Assembly (NCBI GenBank): GCA_009377445.1
Contig: WHUA01000005.1
Coordinates: 216,437-280,436, forward strand
From: Alphaproteobacteria bacterium
Lineage (GTDB): Bacteria > Pseudomonadota > Alphaproteobacteria > UBA8366
Direction of reading: 5' to 3'
DNA length: 64,000 nt
Of the stretch, positions 26,060 to 36,388 are shown piece after piece (within the stretch, counting starts at the first letter, position 1; each line of letters begins with the position of its first letter). Position numbers and translations under genes: made by a program. The notes under the pieces were generated by a model. It was not told the origin of the DNA, made no database searches, and saw nothing but the letters and a program-made list of their open reading frames with translations.

Positions 26060-27822
26060 CGCAATTCCTCCACCGGGTGGACACCGAATATGCCGAGCCC
26101 CGCGGCGATCACCGTCTGCACGCCGCGCACCAGCGCCAGGCGGGCCGTGGTCAGCTCCGGATCGTCCTCGATAATGAACCGCAGGGTCGCGTCCTCCTTG
26201 CCCTTCGTCCACAGGGCATGGAATTCGGACGCCAAGTCATACATGTAGAACGCGAGGCGGTGCGGCTCGTGCGCTTCCGCGGCCGATTCCACCGTGCGCG
26301 GCCAGTTCCCCATGGCCCTGATCAGACCAAGCTCGGATTCATCCGTCAAGCGCGCGAAATTAGCGGCGCGCAGCGATTCCGGGGAGATATCCAGCCCCGG
26401 CATCGCCGTCCGGGCCATGCGCATCACGGAATGGCAGCGGGCATGGGCGTACTGGACGTAGAACACCGGGTTGTCGCGCGACTGCTCGGTCACCGCCGTC
26501 AGGTCGAAGTCCAGCCCCGCGTCGTTCTTGCGCGTCAGCATGATGAAGCGGACCACGTCCTTCCCCACCTCGTCGACGAGGTCGCGGAGCGTCACGAAGG
26601 TGCCGGCGCGCTTCGACATCTTCACCGGCTCGCCCTGGTCCATGATGCGGACGATCTGGCAGATCTTCACGTCGAGCGCCGCCTTGCCGCCGGTGATCGC
26701 CTTCGTCGCCGCCTGCATCCGCTTGACGTAGCCGCCGTGGTCGGCGCCCCAAACGTCGATCTGGATGGCGAAGCCGCGCTTGTACTTGTCCCAGTGATAG
26801 GCGATGTCGCTCGCGAAATAGGTCCAGCTTCCGTCCGATTTCTTCAGCGGGCGATCAACATCGTCTCCGAACTGGCTGGCCCGGAACAGGGTTTGCGGCC
26901 GCGGCTCCCAGTCGTCGGGCGCCTTGCCCTTGGGCGGCTCCAGGATGCCGGTATAGATCAGGCCGCGCGATTCCAGCTCGGCGAGCGCCTCGCCCACCTT
27001 GCCGGCGTCGACCAGGGCGCGCTCGGAGGTGAACACGTCGTGCCGCACGCCGAGCGCGGCCAGGTCCGCGCGGACGAGATCCATCATCGCCGCGACCGCC
27101 TTGCTGCGGATCGCCGGCAGCCATTCCGCCTCGCCGGCATCGCGCCAGCGCGCCCCGTCCTCGGCGGCGATGGCGCTGCCCACAGCCTTCAGGTAGTCGC
27201 CGGGATACAGCCCCTCCGGGATCGCGCCGATGTCGTCGCCCAGCGCCTCGCGGTAGCGAAGGAAGGCCGAGCGCGCCAGGATGTCGACCTGAGCGCCGGC
27301 ATCGTTGATGTAGTACTCGCGGCACACGTCGTAGCCCGCGGCGGCCAGCAGGGACGCCAGCACGTCGCCGAACACCGTGCCCCGCGCGTGTCCGATATGC
27401 AGCGGGCCCGTCGGATTGGCGGAGACGTACTCCACGTTGACGCGCGCGCCCCTGCCCCCACGCCCGCCCATGTCCGACCGGCCGAAGCCTTCGCCTTCGG
27501 CGAGGATGGCCGAGAGGCAGTCGAGCCAGACCGCGCGGTCGAGGCGGAGGTTGATGAAGCCCGGCCCGGCGATCTCCGCCGTGGCGACGCCGGGAAGCGT
27601 CCGGATCCTGTCCGCCAGCAGCGCCGCAAGGTCGCGCGGCTTCATGCCGGCGTCCTTGGCGAGGATCATCGCCGCGTTGACGGCCATGTCGCCATGCGAT
27701 GCGTCGCGCGGCGGCTCCACCGCCACGCGCACCGTCTCCAGCCCTGCGGGCAGCGTGCCGTCGGCAGCGAGACCCTGGAGAAGCTCGAGGATCCGGCCGC
27801 GCATGTCGCGAAAGAGGTTCAT
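26056..27822 (-). CDS. argS: Arginyl-tRNA synthetase
   Basis: 588 residues, normal for ArgS. N-terminal Add-1 domain, then [20 protein letters not shown] with the HIGH signature (about 134-153) and [20 protein letters not shown] with the KMSK loop. The C-terminal DALR-type anticodon domain begins near 460 ([15 protein letters not shown]). Charges tRNA-Arg. The ATG overlaps the dgt stop by four bases and its own stop overlaps the SPOR gene start, so dgt-argS-SPOR-nagZ reads as one coupled unit. Confidence 0.97.
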   Translation of the reverse strand: MNLFRDMRGRILELLQGLAADGTLPAGLETVRVAVEPPRDASHGDMAVNAAMILAKDAGMKPRDLAALLADRIRTLPGVATAEIAGPGFINLRLDRAVWLDCLSAILAEGEGFGRSDMGGRGGRGARVNVEYVSANPTGPLHIGHARGTVFGDVLASLLAAAGYDVCREYYINDAGAQVDILARSAFLRYREALGDDIGAIPEGLYPGDYLKAVGSAIAAEDGARWRDAGEAEWLPAIRSKAVAAMMDLVRADLAALGVRHDVFTSERALVDAGKVGEALAELESRGLIYTGILEPPKGKAPDDWEPRPQTLFRASQFGDDVDRPLKKSDGSWTYFASDIAYHWDKYKRGFAIQIDVWGADHGGYVKRMQAATKAITGGKAALDVKICQIVRIMDQGEPVKMSKRAGTFVTLRDLVDEVGKDVVRFIMLTRKNDAGLDFDLTAVTEQSRDNPVFYVQYAHARCHSVMRMARTAMPGLDISPESLRAANFARLTDESELGLIRAMGNWPRTVESAAEAHEPHRLAFYMYDLASEFHALWTKGKEDATLRFIIEDDPELTTARLALVRGVQTVIAAGLGIFGVHPVEELR

Positions 27823-29000
27823 TCGGCCGGCGCCTTCCCGGCCTTCATGTGACGGTGCGCCCGTTCGGCATAGCGGTCGGTCATGCCGGCGATGTAGTCA
27901 GCGGCCACGCGCGCCGTCGCGAGCGTCCCGGGCCCGTCCGTCAGGCGGCGCCACTGCTCGGGCAGCAGGCCGGGCGCGCCCATGAAGCCCTCGAACAGGT
28001 CACGGACGATTTCGCGGGCGGCCCCGGTCTCCTTGGTGACGGACGGATGACGGTACATGTTCTCGAACAGGAAGCTCTTAATCGCGCGGTCCTTTTGGAC
28101 CATCGCGGGAGAGAACGCAACGACCGGCTGGCCGAGCGCGCGCACGGCGGCGGCGGAAACCGGATCGGCCTCGCGGATGCGGCGGCGCGTCTCGGCCAGG
28201 ACGTCGTTGACCATGGCGTCGATCTGCCGCCGCACGACTTCCTGGATCAGCCGGCCCGGCTCGATTCGCGGATACTGGCGCGCCACCGCCTCGTAGATCT
28301 CGGCGATGTGCGGCACCGCGGCGGCGAGCGTCTCCATGGTGAAGAGCTTCGCCCTGAGGCCGTCGTCGACGTCGTGGTTGTCGTAGGCGATGTCGTCGGC
28401 GATTGCGGCCACCTGCGCCTCCGGGCCGGCGAAGCTGTCGAGCTCCAGGTCGTGCTTGCCGATGTAGTCGGCGATGGTGCGTGGCAGCGGCTTCTTCTTC
28501 GCCTTGCGCCCGGTCAGCGGGCCGTTGTGCTTGACCAGCCCCTCCAACGTCTCCCAGGTCAGGTTCAGCCCGTCGAAGGCCGCGTAGCGCTGCTCCAGGT
28601 AAACGACGACGCGCAGCGTCTGGTCGTTGTGGTCGAAGCCGCCGAAGGGCTTCATCGCCGCGTCGAGCGCTTCTTCCCCCGCATGGCCGAACGGCGGATG
28701 GCCGAAGTCGTGCGCCAGCGCCAGCGCCTCCGCAAGGTCGTGGTCGAGGCTCATGCTGCGCGCCAGCCCGCGCGCGATCTGCGCCACCTCCAGGCTGTGG
28801 GTCAGCCGGGTGCGGAAATGGTCGCCTTCCGGCGACACGAAGACCTGGGTCTTGTGCATCAGGCGACGCAGCGCCGTGGAATGGATGATGCGGTCGCGGT
28901 CGCGCTGGAAGCAGGTCCGAGTCTCGCTCTCGGGCTCGCCGTGGAGGCGGCCACGGCTTGCCATGGGATCGCTGGCGTACGGCGCGCGGTCGGAAGCCAT
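27819..29000 (-). CDS. dgt: Deoxyguanosinetriphosphate triphosphohydrolase-like protein
   Basis: 393 residues from [10 protein letters not shown]; a short in-frame extension upstream is less likely. HD-domain metal site: [39 protein letters not shown] and [15 protein letters not shown]. Family members hydrolyse dNTPs to deoxynucleosides and triphosphate. The short N-terminus and missing long insert match the alphaproteobacterial dGTPase-like type. Divergent from erpA, an arrangement recalled from many alphaproteobacteria. Confidence 0.93.
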   Translation of the reverse strand: MASDRAPYASDPMASRGRLHGEPESETRTCFQRDRDRIIHSTALRRLMHKTQVFVSPEGDHFRTRLTHSLEVAQIARGLARSMSLDHDLAEALALAHDFGHPPFGHAGEEALDAAMKPFGGFDHNDQTLRVVVYLEQRYAAFDGLNLTWETLEGLVKHNGPLTGRKAKKKPLPRTIADYIGKHDLELDSFAGPEAQVAAIADDIAYDNHDVDDGLRAKLFTMETLAAAVPHIAEIYEAVARQYPRIEPGRLIQEVVRRQIDAMVNDVLAETRRRIREADPVSAAAVRALGQPVVAFSPAMVQKDRAIKSFLFENMYRHPSVTKETGAAREIVRDLFEGFMGAPGLLPEQWRRLTDGPGTLATARVAADYIAGMTDRYAERAHRHMKAGKAPAE

Positions 29001-29075
29001 GGCGCGAAAACTATAGAGGCCGGCGGAGAAACGCAACGGCCCCAGCGGCTTCCGGCCGGCTGCGTATCCCGGCCA

Positions 29076-29103
29076 TTGACAAAAACTGGCAAAACCCTAT
29101 CTA
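29076..29103 (+). promoter_or_regulatory. Candidate sigma-70 promoter of erpA
   Basis: Perfect TTGACA at 29076-29081 and TATCTA at 29098-29103 with a 16-base spacer, 45 bases before the erpA start. The -10 box is weak. Confidence 0.45.
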
Positions 29104-29147
29104 ACCCCCTAGAATACCGGCGACTCCGAGGGATTCAGGAACACCGC

Positions 29148-29510
29148 ATGAGCGACGTCTTCGCAATGGAAAAGAGCAGCGCCGGCCGCCAGTTCGCGGT
29201 CAGCGAGAGCGCTTCCCGCCGAATCGCGAAGCTGCTGGAGGGCGAGCCCAGCGGCTCCATGCTGCGGGTGACCGTCTCAGGCGGGGGCTGCTCCGGCTAC
29301 CAGTACGGCTTCGGCTTCGATTCCGACAAGACCGCCGACGACCACGTGTTCGAGGCCAACGGCGTGACTGTGGTGGTCGACGACGTGTCGCTCGACCTGC
29401 TCGCCGGGGCGGAGCTCGACTTCGTCGAGGACCTCATCGGCGCCTCCTTCCAGGTCAAGAACCCGAACGCCACTTCGTCTTGCGGCTGCGGGTCGTCTTT
29501 CGCGGTTTGA
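29148..29510 (+). CDS. erpA: Iron-sulfur cluster insertion protein ErpA
   Basis: 120 residues. A-type Fe-S carrier: VSGGGCSGYQYGFGFD (first conserved Cys, about 43-58) and the C-terminal SSCGCGSSFAV with the CGC pair. Start ATG after GGATTCAGGAACACCGC. Delivers Fe-S clusters to target enzymes; IlvD encoded nearby is one candidate client. Faces the TcuA-like gene across a repeat element. Confidence 0.95.
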   Translation: MSDVFAMEKSSAGRQFAVSESASRRIAKLLEGEPSGSMLRVTVSGGGCSGYQYGFGFDSDKTADDHVFEANGVTVVVDDVSLDLLAGAELDFVEDLIGASFQVKNPNATSSCGCGSSFAV

Positions 29511-29535
29511 GCCGGCCGAGTAAATCGGAGATGCG

Positions 29536-29693
29536 CAATCGCATTTGCGTATCTTGCATGAGCGCCGTGCGTCCTTCGACTGGCTCAGGATGAGGGTGAG
29601 TCTTCTTGGCATTGAGAAAAGCCTCATGCTGAGCTTGTCGAAGCACGCACCCCGCTTGTCCCAATCGCCGCGAGCATCCTTCAAATGCGATTG
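29536..29693. repeat. Composite repeat with terminal inverted repeats, copy 3 of the paired-hairpin family
   Basis: Ends CAATCGCATTTG and CAAATGCGATTG form 12-bp terminal inverted repeats around a 158-bp element. Inside lie the paired-hairpin arms (TCCTTCGACTGGCTCAGGA and CTCATGCTGAGCTTGTCGA). The flanks GCGTATCTTGCA and CCCGCTTGTCCCAATCGCC are shared with the copy at 46955. Confidence 0.88.
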
Positions 29694-29728
29694 TCCTCGC
29701 TGCAAGGGGGGAGAACTTTAAGGCAACC

Positions 29729-31216
29729 CTACCCGTTCTTCCGCGAATACGCCGCCGCGCTCTCGCCGGCGAGCTTGCCGAAGACGGTGCCGGCCATCAG
29801 GCCGCTGCCGCCAGGATAGTTCTCGAAGAACAGGCCGCCGACCAGCTCGCCCGCCGCGTAGAGGCCGGGGATGGAGCGGTCGCTCAGGTCCTGCACCTCT
29901 CCCTTGTCGTCGATCCTGAGCCCGCCGAAGGTGAAGGTGATGCCGGTCGTGGTCACGTAGGCCTCGAAGGGCGGCTTGTCGATCGGCAGCGCCCAGTTGG
30001 TCTTGTTGGGCGTAAGGCCCTCGGTCGTGACGCCGTCGAGGATCGCCGGGTTGAACTTGCCCGGCCGGCAGGCGGCGTTGAATTGGTCGATGGTCGCCTT
30101 CAAGGTCGGCGGATCGATCTCGAGCCCGGCGGCCAGCTCCTCGATGGTATCGGCCTTCACCTTGGTCACCTGGCGGATGCGGTACTCGTCGCGCAGCAGC
30201 GGGATGGTCTTCTGGTCGAAGATCTGGATCGCGGTGCGGAAGGGCTGGCTCATGATCTCGCGGCCGAACTTCACGTAGGTGTGGTTGCGCAGGTCCTCGC
30301 CCTCGTCCACGAAGCGCTTGCCGTGCAGGTTGACCATGATGCCCCACGGGTAGGAATGCTTCTGGAAGTTGTCGAGGACTTCCCGGTCGCCGTAGGGCGG
30401 CGCGGAGTAGTCCCAGCCGACCGAGTGGCAGCCCGACCAGTTGCCGTAGGGCCTGGCGCCGATGTCGATGGCCATGCGGATGCCGTCGCCCGTGTTGTGG
30501 CGCGTGCCGCGCACGCGGCATAGGTCCCAGCCCGGCCCGAGGTAGCAGACGCGCATCTCGGGATTCGATTCGAAGCCGCCGCAGGCGAGGACGACCGCCT
30601 TGGCCGCGATCTCCTCGTAGCCGTTCGGCCCGCGGACCTCGAGCCCGGTGATGCGCCGCTTCCGGTCCTGGATCAGGCGCGACGCGCCGGTCGAATAGCG
30701 GATCTCGCAGCCGATCCTGGCGACGCGCTGCAGCTCGGCCTCGACCAGCCCGGCGCCGCCGCCGACGGCCTCGATGTTCACGCCGCCGTAGAAGTGATGC
30801 TTGCCCTCGACCAGGAAGGACTGCCGGCCGAACATCGGGATGAAGCGGATGCCGTGGCTGCGCAGCCAGACCATCGCCGGGCGCGAACCGTCGATCAGCC
30901 GCCACGCCATGTCCTCGTCGGCCTGGTGGCGGGTGACCTTCATCAAAGTTTCGTAGAAGACGTCGCGGTCATGGACCGGCAGCACGATCTGCGAGCGCTC
31001 GGCCTCCGACAGGTCGGTCAGCACGTCCTTCGCGACGTCGTCGACGCCGGTGTGGCAGAAGCGGAATCCGCCGGCGGTGAAGTAGGAGTTGCCGCCCTTC
31101 TCTTCCTCCGACGCCTTCTCCAGGATCAGGACATTGGCGCCGTTCTCGCGGGCGGCCATGGCCGCGCTCAGCGCCGCGTTCCCGGCGCCGACAACAACGA
31201 CATCGTAATCGGTCAT
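29729..31216 (-). CDS. FAD-dependent dehydrogenase, TcuA (tricarballylate dehydrogenase)-like
   Basis: 495 residues of the fumarate reductase/succinate dehydrogenase flavoprotein superfamily. N-terminal DVVVVGAGNAALSAAMAA (FAD motif), GGNSYFTAGGFRF, the substrate-domain segment NTGDGIRMAIDIGARPYGNW and the C-terminal LYAAGELVGGLFFENYPGGS. Closest in pattern to TcuA, which oxidises tricarballylate to aconitate; related enzymes act on other dicarboxylic or steroid substrates. No TcuB (electron-transfer partner) or TcuC transporter is nearby, so the substrate is open. Good Shine-Dalgarno (GGGAG) before the ATG. Confidence 0.82.
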   Translation of the reverse strand: MTDYDVVVVGAGNAALSAAMAARENGANVLILEKASEEEKGGNSYFTAGGFRFCHTGVDDVAKDVLTDLSEAERSQIVLPVHDRDVFYETLMKVTRHQADEDMAWRLIDGSRPAMVWLRSHGIRFIPMFGRQSFLVEGKHHFYGGVNIEAVGGGAGLVEAELQRVARIGCEIRYSTGASRLIQDRKRRITGLEVRGPNGYEEIAAKAVVLACGGFESNPEMRVCYLGPGWDLCRVRGTRHNTGDGIRMAIDIGARPYGNWSGCHSVGWDYSAPPYGDREVLDNFQKHSYPWGIMVNLHGKRFVDEGEDLRNHTYVKFGREIMSQPFRTAIQIFDQKTIPLLRDEYRIRQVTKVKADTIEELAAGLEIDPPTLKATIDQFNAACRPGKFNPAILDGVTTEGLTPNKTNWALPIDKPPFEAYVTTTGITFTFGGLRIDDKGEVQDLSDRSIPGLYAAGELVGGLFFENYPGGSGLMAGTVFGKLAGESAAAYSRKNG

Positions 31217-31318
31217 TCGCTTGCTCCCGTCAGGTGGACGGCGGGAGTTTTAGCCTCGATGCTATTCTAAAGTAAAATTCAAATATTTTTATTATTATTG
31301 ATTTTTTATGAATTTAAG

Positions 31319-31942
31319 CTAACGAAGGCCGCGCGTCTCGATATGCTGGCGATAGGCGTCGTAGTCGCGCGCCGCGGCGATTTCCTCGCGCCCGAGCCGG
31401 GCGATCGAATGGCGCAGCTCCGTCTTCTCCTCGGCGAGTTGCTTGAGGTCTATGGCGAGCGTCGCGCGCGCGGCGGCCGCGAGGCCGGGCCCGATCACCC
31501 GCACGGTCTTGTCCGCCAGCAGCCGCTCCACGGTCCGCTCGCGCCGCTTGCTGTGGTCCAGGCGGTTCCGGATGCTGCGCAGCGCCGCGTGGCGCTCGTA
31601 GAGGCCGAAGCCGTCGGCGTGCGCGGCGATGAAGGCGCTCTCCTGGCCGGAGGGGCAGATGCCGGAATACTGATAGCCTTGCGTGCCCAGGTGATAGCCG
31701 TTCAGCGGCCGGCAGAAATGCGCCAGCCCGTCGGCCCGGCCGACGGTGTAGGCATCGAAGCCGGCCGCGACGCCGTGCTCGGCGCAGTCCTTCCGCCGGG
31801 TGCCGAAATAGGCCGGGCTGCGTCCCTGGACGCCGTCCTCATAACCGATGGCCCGCCAGTCGGCGGTCTGGCATTCCGCGGCATCCATGCCGGCGCAGCC
31901 GGCGAGCATCAGGCAGAGCGATAGGATTGCAAGCCCACGCAT
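31319..31942 (-). CDS. DUF2799 family lipoprotein
   Basis: 207 residues from an ATG with GGAGGAA upstream. Signal peptide with lipobox SLCLMLAGC (Cys16), then the DUF2799 region: DWRAIGYEDGVQGRSPAYFG, FDAYTVGRADGLAHFC and YQYSGICPSGQESAFIAAHA. The C-terminal third is helical and charged. Function unknown; an envelope lipoprotein. Divergent from xthA. The 100 bases downstream of its stop (31217-31318) are very AT-rich against the genome background and hold no gene. Confidence 0.85.
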   Translation of the reverse strand: MRGLAILSLCLMLAGCAGMDAAECQTADWRAIGYEDGVQGRSPAYFGTRRKDCAEHGVAAGFDAYTVGRADGLAHFCRPLNGYHLGTQGYQYSGICPSGQESAFIAAHADGFGLYERHAALRSIRNRLDHSKRRERTVERLLADKTVRVIGPGLAAAARATLAIDLKQLAEEKTELRHSIARLGREEIAAARDYDAYRQHIETRGLR

Positions 31943-32086
31943 GGCGTTTCCTCCGGTTCCGCGGAACCATAGGTAGGCATGCATTAAGGAGAAATTAACG
32001 CCCGAAGCCCGGTGTAATCGAGGCGCGGTTATGCCAACATCCGGGGCGTCGCCGCACCCATTCCCAGCTCCCGGGGCAACGCTCGC

Positions 32087-32857
32087 ATGAAGATCGCCAC
32101 CTTCAACGTCAACTCCGTCAAAGCGCGGCTGCCGCGCGTCCTCGAATGGCTCGAGGAGGCGAAGCCGGATGTCGCGCTGCTGCAGGAGACGAAGTGCGAG
32201 GACGACAAGTTCCCCCTGCTGGAGATCCATGCGCTCGGATATCAGACCGCGCTGCACGGCCAGAAGACCTACAACGGCGTCGCCATCCTGTCGCGCTATC
32301 CGATCGGGGACGTGGTATGCGGCCTGCCCGGCGGCGACGGCGACGACCACGCGCGCTACATCGAGGGAACGGTGAAGGGTGTCCGGGTCGCCAGCATCTA
32401 CCTGCCGAACGGCAATCCAACGGATACCGAGAAATTCCCCTACAAGCTCGCCTGGATGGAGCGGCTGCGCACGCATATCCGCCGCACCCTGCTGCCGGCG
32501 GAGATGCCGCTCGCGCTCGGCGGCGACTACAACTGCTGCCCGACGGACAAGGACGTGTACGACCCGAAGGCCTGGGCCGACGACGCGCTATGCCGGCCGG
32601 AGACGCGGGCGCAGTTCCGCGCGATGATCAACCTCGGCCTGACCGAGGCCTGGCGCGCGCTGCACAACGAGATCGCCTACACCTTCTGGGACTATCAGGC
32701 GGGGCGCTGGTCGCGCGACGAAGGCCTGCGCATCGACCATTTCCTGCTGTCGCCGCGGGCCGCCGACCGGTTGGTCGCCTGCGAGATCGACCGCAAGCCC
32801 CGCGGCAAGGAAAAGGCGTCCGACCACACGCCGGTTTGGGTGGAGTTGAGGGAGTAG
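32087..32857 (+). CDS. xthA: Exodeoxyribonuclease III
   Basis: 256 residues, ExoIII/APE1 family DNA repair AP endonuclease. Motifs in order: TFNVNSVKARL, LLQETKCEDDKFP (metal-binding Glu), YNGVAILSRYP, ASIYLPNGN, LGGDYNCCPT (catalytic Asp/Asn), LRIDHFLLSP and ASDHTPVWVEL (catalytic His). Start ATG at MKIATFN. Faces ilvD across repeat copy 4. Confidence 0.96.
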   Translation: MKIATFNVNSVKARLPRVLEWLEEAKPDVALLQETKCEDDKFPLLEIHALGYQTALHGQKTYNGVAILSRYPIGDVVCGLPGGDGDDHARYIEGTVKGVRVASIYLPNGNPTDTEKFPYKLAWMERLRTHIRRTLLPAEMPLALGGDYNCCPTDKDVYDPKAWADDALCRPETRAQFRAMINLGLTEAWRALHNEIAYTFWDYQAGRWSRDEGLRIDHFLLSPRAADRLVACEIDRKPRGKEKASDHTPVWVELRE

Positions 32858-32873
32858 CGGGGACCGAGCGTCT

Positions 32874-32959
32874 TCATGCTTCGACAAGCTCAGCATGAGG
32901 ATGGTTTTGAGCTTTAGATCAAGGCAGTAGACCTCATCCTGAGCCTGTCGAAGGATGAG
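32874..32959. repeat. Paired-hairpin intergenic repeat, copy 4
   Basis: Left arm TCATGCTTCGACAAGCTCAG then CATGAGGA, right arm CCTCATCCTGAGCCTGTCGA then AGGATGAG. The left stem uses GCT/AGC and the right stem CCT/AGG, so each arm keeps its own pairing. Between convergent xthA and ilvD. Confidence 0.88.
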
Positions 32960-32979
32960 TACGCACCGCCCCCGCCCCC

Positions 32980-34695
32980 TCAAATATCCGCGAACACGTG
33001 CGACTCCGCCTTGCCGCCAGGATGCGTCACGGCGCCGTTGCGGGCGTTGCCGACGGTCTGGGCGTATTTCCAGAGCGCGCCGGAGCGGTAGTCGGTCTCG
33101 CGCGGCTTCCAGGCCTTGCGGCGCTTCTCGAGCTCGGCGTCGTCGAGGTCGACCGCGAGGATGCCCTCCACCGCGTCGATGGTGATCTTGTCGCCATCCT
33201 TCAGCAGCGCGATCGGCCCGCCGACCGCTGCCTCAGGCCCGATGTGGCCGATGCAGAAGCCGCGCGTGGCGCCCGAGAAGCGCCCGTCGGTGATCAACGC
33301 CACCTTGTCGCCCATGCCCTGGCCGTAGATCGCCGAGGTGGTCGCCAGCATCTCGCGCATGCCGGGGCCGCCCTTCGGCCCTTCGTAACGGATGACGAAC
33401 ACGTCGCCCGCCTCGTACTGGCGCAGCTCGACGCATTCGAAGGCGTCCTCCTCGCAGTCGAAGACGCGGGCGGCGCCGGTGAACGTAAGCTTCTCCAGCC
33501 CGGCCACCTTCACGATGGCGCCGTCGGGTGCGAGATTGCCCTTGAGGCCGACCACGCCGCCGGTCTTGGTGATCGGCTTGCTGACCGGACGGATGACATC
33601 CTGGTCCGTGGGAAACTTCACGCGCTCCAGCTCCTCGCCGAGCGTCCGGCCGGTCACGGAGAGGCAGCTCCCGTCGAAATAGCCGCCTTCTAGCAGCGCC
33701 TTCATCAGCACCGGCACGCCGCCGATCTCGAACATGTCCTTGGCGACGTAGCGGCCGCCGGGCTTGAGGTCGGCGATATAGGGCGTGTCCTTGAAGATGT
33801 CGGCCACGTCGAACAAGTCGAAGTCGATGCCGCATTCATGCGCGATCGCCGGCAGGTGCAGCGCGCCGTTGGTCGAGCCGCCGGACGCGGCGACGATGCG
33901 GGCGGCGTTGATCAGCGCCTTCTTCGTCACGATGTCGCGGGGGCGGAGGTTCTTCTCGATCAATCGCATCACCGTCTCGCCGGACGCCTCGGCATAGGCG
34001 TCGCGGGAATCGTAGGGCGCGGGTGCGCCGGCCGAGCCGGGCAGCGCGAGCCCGATCGCCTCGGACACGCAGGCCATCGTGTTGGCCGTGAACTGGCCGC
34101 CGCAGGAGCCCGAGGACGGGCACGCGACACATTCCAGAAGGTGCAGGTCCTCGTCCGACATGTTGCCGGCGCTGTGCGCGCCGACGGCCTCGAACACGTC
34201 CTGCACGGTCACGTCCTTGCCCTTGAAGCGGCCGGGCAGGATCGAGCCGCCATACATGAAGACCGACGGCACGTTGAGCCGCACCATCGCCATCATCATG
34301 CCGGGCAGCGACTTGTCGCAGCCGGCGAGGCCGACGAGCGCGTCGTAGCAGTGCCCGCGCATGGTCAGCTCGACGGAATCGGCGATCAGGTCGCGGCTGG
34401 CGAGCGAGCTCTTCATGCCCTGATGACCCATGGCGATGCCGTCCGTGACCGTGATGGTCGTGAACTCGCGCGGCGTGCCCTTCATCGACTTGACGCCGAG
34501 CTTGACCGCCTGGGCCTGCCGGCTCAGCGCGATGTTGCAGGGCGCGGCCTCGTTCCAGCAGGTGGCGACGCCGACGAAGGGCTGGGCGATCTCCTCGTCC
34601 GTCATGCCCATGGCGTAGTAGTAGGAACGGTGCGGCGCGCTCGCCGGCCCGACTGAAACGTAACGGCTCGGCAGCCTCGATTTATCGACGGCCAT
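32980..34695 (-). CDS. ilvD: Dihydroxy-acid dehydratase
   Basis: 571 residues from the ATG after TTCAGGAGAAGTGAG. Penultimate step of isoleucine, valine and leucine synthesis (dihydroxy acid to 2-keto acid). [2Fe-2S] cysteines in [20 protein letters not shown] and [16 protein letters not shown]; other family motifs [13 protein letters not shown] and [16 protein letters not shown]. The related 6-phosphogluconate dehydratase is longer and differs around the third Cys. No other ilv gene nearby. Confidence 0.95.
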   Translation of the reverse strand: MAVDKSRLPSRYVSVGPASAPHRSYYYAMGMTDEEIAQPFVGVATCWNEAAPCNIALSRQAQAVKLGVKSMKGTPREFTTITVTDGIAMGHQGMKSSLASRDLIADSVELTMRGHCYDALVGLAGCDKSLPGMMMAMVRLNVPSVFMYGGSILPGRFKGKDVTVQDVFEAVGAHSAGNMSDEDLHLLECVACPSSGSCGGQFTANTMACVSEAIGLALPGSAGAPAPYDSRDAYAEASGETVMRLIEKNLRPRDIVTKKALINAARIVAASGGSTNGALHLPAIAHECGIDFDLFDVADIFKDTPYIADLKPGGRYVAKDMFEIGGVPVLMKALLEGGYFDGSCLSVTGRTLGEELERVKFPTDQDVIRPVSKPITKTGGVVGLKGNLAPDGAIVKVAGLEKLTFTGAARVFDCEEDAFECVELRQYEAGDVFVIRYEGPKGGPGMREMLATTSAIYGQGMGDKVALITDGRFSGATRGFCIGHIGPEAAVGGPIALLKDGDKITIDAVEGILAVDLDDAELEKRRKAWKPRETDYRSGALWKYAQTVGNARNGAVTHPGGKAESHVFADI

Positions 34696-34776
34696 CTCAC
34701 TTCTCCTGAAAGACGTGTCCCGTGCTGCTGTATCTTTAATCGGCGGGCGGCGCAAGCCAAGGGCGGGGATACGGCG

Positions 34777-35808
34777 TCAACGGCCATCCTCCGCCAGCAG
34801 GGCGTCGAAATAGGCCTTCTTGAGGGGGCAGCGCCTGTCGAGGAAGCAGGATTGGAGCCTGCCCTTTATCGTGCCGTCGACCCGCAGGATCAGCTCCCAC
34901 GGCTGGCCCATCATCATCGTATGGACGTACTGGGCGAAGCTCTCGGCGAAGTCCTCTTCGGGCATGGTGGTGGCGTAGAGCGAGGGAAAGTCGCTGTCGG
35001 CCAGGTCGCGGAAGGTGTCCGGCAGCGCCTTCACATACTCCTCGTACTGGCCGGCGCCGATGCTTCGCATCGCCGTGTCGATCCGCCGGGAATGGCGGTG
35101 CTGCCCGGGACGCACCCATGAAATGCAGGTGAAGCCGCAGCCTTCGCGCGCCGCACCGTAGTTGAAGCGCTCGGGCGTGATGCCGCGCTGGTAGTCGATC
35201 AGATGGCCGAGCTCGTGCAGCAGCACGTAGCTCAGGGTCGTGATGCGGTCGTCTTCGCCGCGCCGCGCCAGCCGCGATTCCACGCTGACGTCCCCATAGT
35301 CGCGGGGCGGCATGTATTCCATCCCGGACATCGCCTGGTTGGCGCGCATGTCCGTCTCGTCGCGGTCGATCAGGATGATGGTGCCGACATGCTGGCGCCA
35401 CATCCCGGAGACTTCCAGCGCCATGCCGAGGTTGGTCTCGTTCTCGCCATCCGCCAGCCCTTCCACCAGGAACACGCCGATAAGATGCTCGCCGGCCATG
35501 CGGTGCAGGACCTCGGGATAGCGCGCGACCGCGGCGCGGAGGTCCCGCAGCACGTATTCCGCATCGCGCGCCGGGGCGAGCTTGCTTTCGAATTCGCCGT
35601 CGCCGATCGCGTCGCGCAGCGAGGCGGCCGCATCCCCGGGAAGGATATGGATCCGCTCCGCCAGCGGCCGGCCGCGCCAGTCGTCGCCCCAATAACTCGC
35701 CCGCAGCGCCGCGGGCTCCGTCGCATAGGTGACGATGAAGGCGAGCGGCACCAGCGCCGCCAGGACCAGCCAGCCCCGCCATCCGTTGTATCCGTGCAGC
35801 ATCGGCAT
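34777..35808 (-). CDS. Membrane-anchored protein with HExxH zinc-protease motif
   Basis: 343 residues from the first of two close ATGs. One N-terminal membrane helix (about 13-29, WLVLAALVPLAFIVTYA), then a periplasmic domain with VLLHELGHLIDYQRG (HELGH at 198-202) and, about 87 residues later, EEDFAESFAQYVHTMM, which could supply the third zinc ligand as in gluzincins. Further Cys residues (GCGFTC, SCFLDRRC) may pair in the periplasm. No named family recognised; function as an envelope protease is inferred. The upstream neighbour on the same strand is a small lipoprotein, 53 bases away, a possible partner. Confidence 0.75.
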   Translation of the reverse strand: MPMLHGYNGWRGWLVLAALVPLAFIVTYATEPAALRASYWGDDWRGRPLAERIHILPGDAAASLRDAIGDGEFESKLAPARDAEYVLRDLRAAVARYPEVLHRMAGEHLIGVFLVEGLADGENETNLGMALEVSGMWRQHVGTIILIDRDETDMRANQAMSGMEYMPPRDYGDVSVESRLARRGEDDRITTLSYVLLHELGHLIDYQRGITPERFNYGAAREGCGFTCISWVRPGQHRHSRRIDTAMRSIGAGQYEEYVKALPDTFRDLADSDFPSLYATTMPEEDFAESFAQYVHTMMMGQPWELILRVDGTIKGRLQSCFLDRRCPLKKAYFDALLAEDGR

Positions 35809-35861
35809 CCCGGCAAGCCACCAATACCGCGGAAGGCTACCGGCGGTTGGGTAATAAACTG

Positions 35862-36371
35862 TTAATTCGGCCGGGCGGCGGCGTCCATCAGGGCCGAGAG
35901 CAGCGCCCGCAGCGCCTCCACCCTGCCCGGCCCCTTCACCTGCGGCACGGGCGGGCAAGGGTGCCATTCGTCGGGTGGCCGGGACAGCAGCGCCGCGTCG
36001 AGCACGACGAAGGCGGCGACCGTCTTGCCGTGATCCCTTATGGGGAAGCTCGCGGCGGCGCAACGCAGCCCCGTCACCGTGAACGCGCCGACGAAGCGGC
36101 TGTCGAGGTGCGCCTGCAGCCGCGCCGGGGCGTCGAGCACGGCTGCGCGGAATTCTCTCCCGAGTTCTGCCGTAACTTCCGCTTCGCGCACGCCGGGATA
36201 GCGCTCGCGCAGGAACTCGAGGACGGGCGGGATAGCCGGCTGGATGCGGTTCTGCGTCCCGGTGAAATGCCACCCGAGCGCCCAGAAGCTGACCTCCTGC
36301 ACATACGCCGGCTCCCGGCTTACGCAGGCGGAGAGGAGGAGGGGTAGAAGAACGCGTGTGAGCTTTGCCAT
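35862..36371 (-). CDS. Small lipoprotein of unknown function
   Basis: 169 residues from MAKLTRVLLPLLLSAC, a signal peptide with lipobox LLSAC (Cys16). The frame is open seven codons further but the signal fits best here. The mature protein contains AYVQEVSFWALGWHFTGTQN and a two-Cys C-terminal half (RCAAASFP, HPCPPVPQV). No family recognised. Probably cotranscribed with the HExxH protein that follows. Confidence 0.7.
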   Translation of the reverse strand: MAKLTRVLLPLLLSACVSREPAYVQEVSFWALGWHFTGTQNRIQPAIPPVLEFLRERYPGVREAEVTAELGREFRAAVLDAPARLQAHLDSRFVGAFTVTGLRCAAASFPIRDHGKTVAAFVVLDAALLSRPPDEWHPCPPVPQVKGPGRVEALRALLSALMDAAARPN

Positions 36372-36388
36372 GGCGGCACCCAGCGCCC

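Noticed and set aside
31217..31318. AT-rich stretch as an attachment site or foreign island border
   Set aside because: No direct repeat, integrase or tRNA nearby; only base composition stands out.
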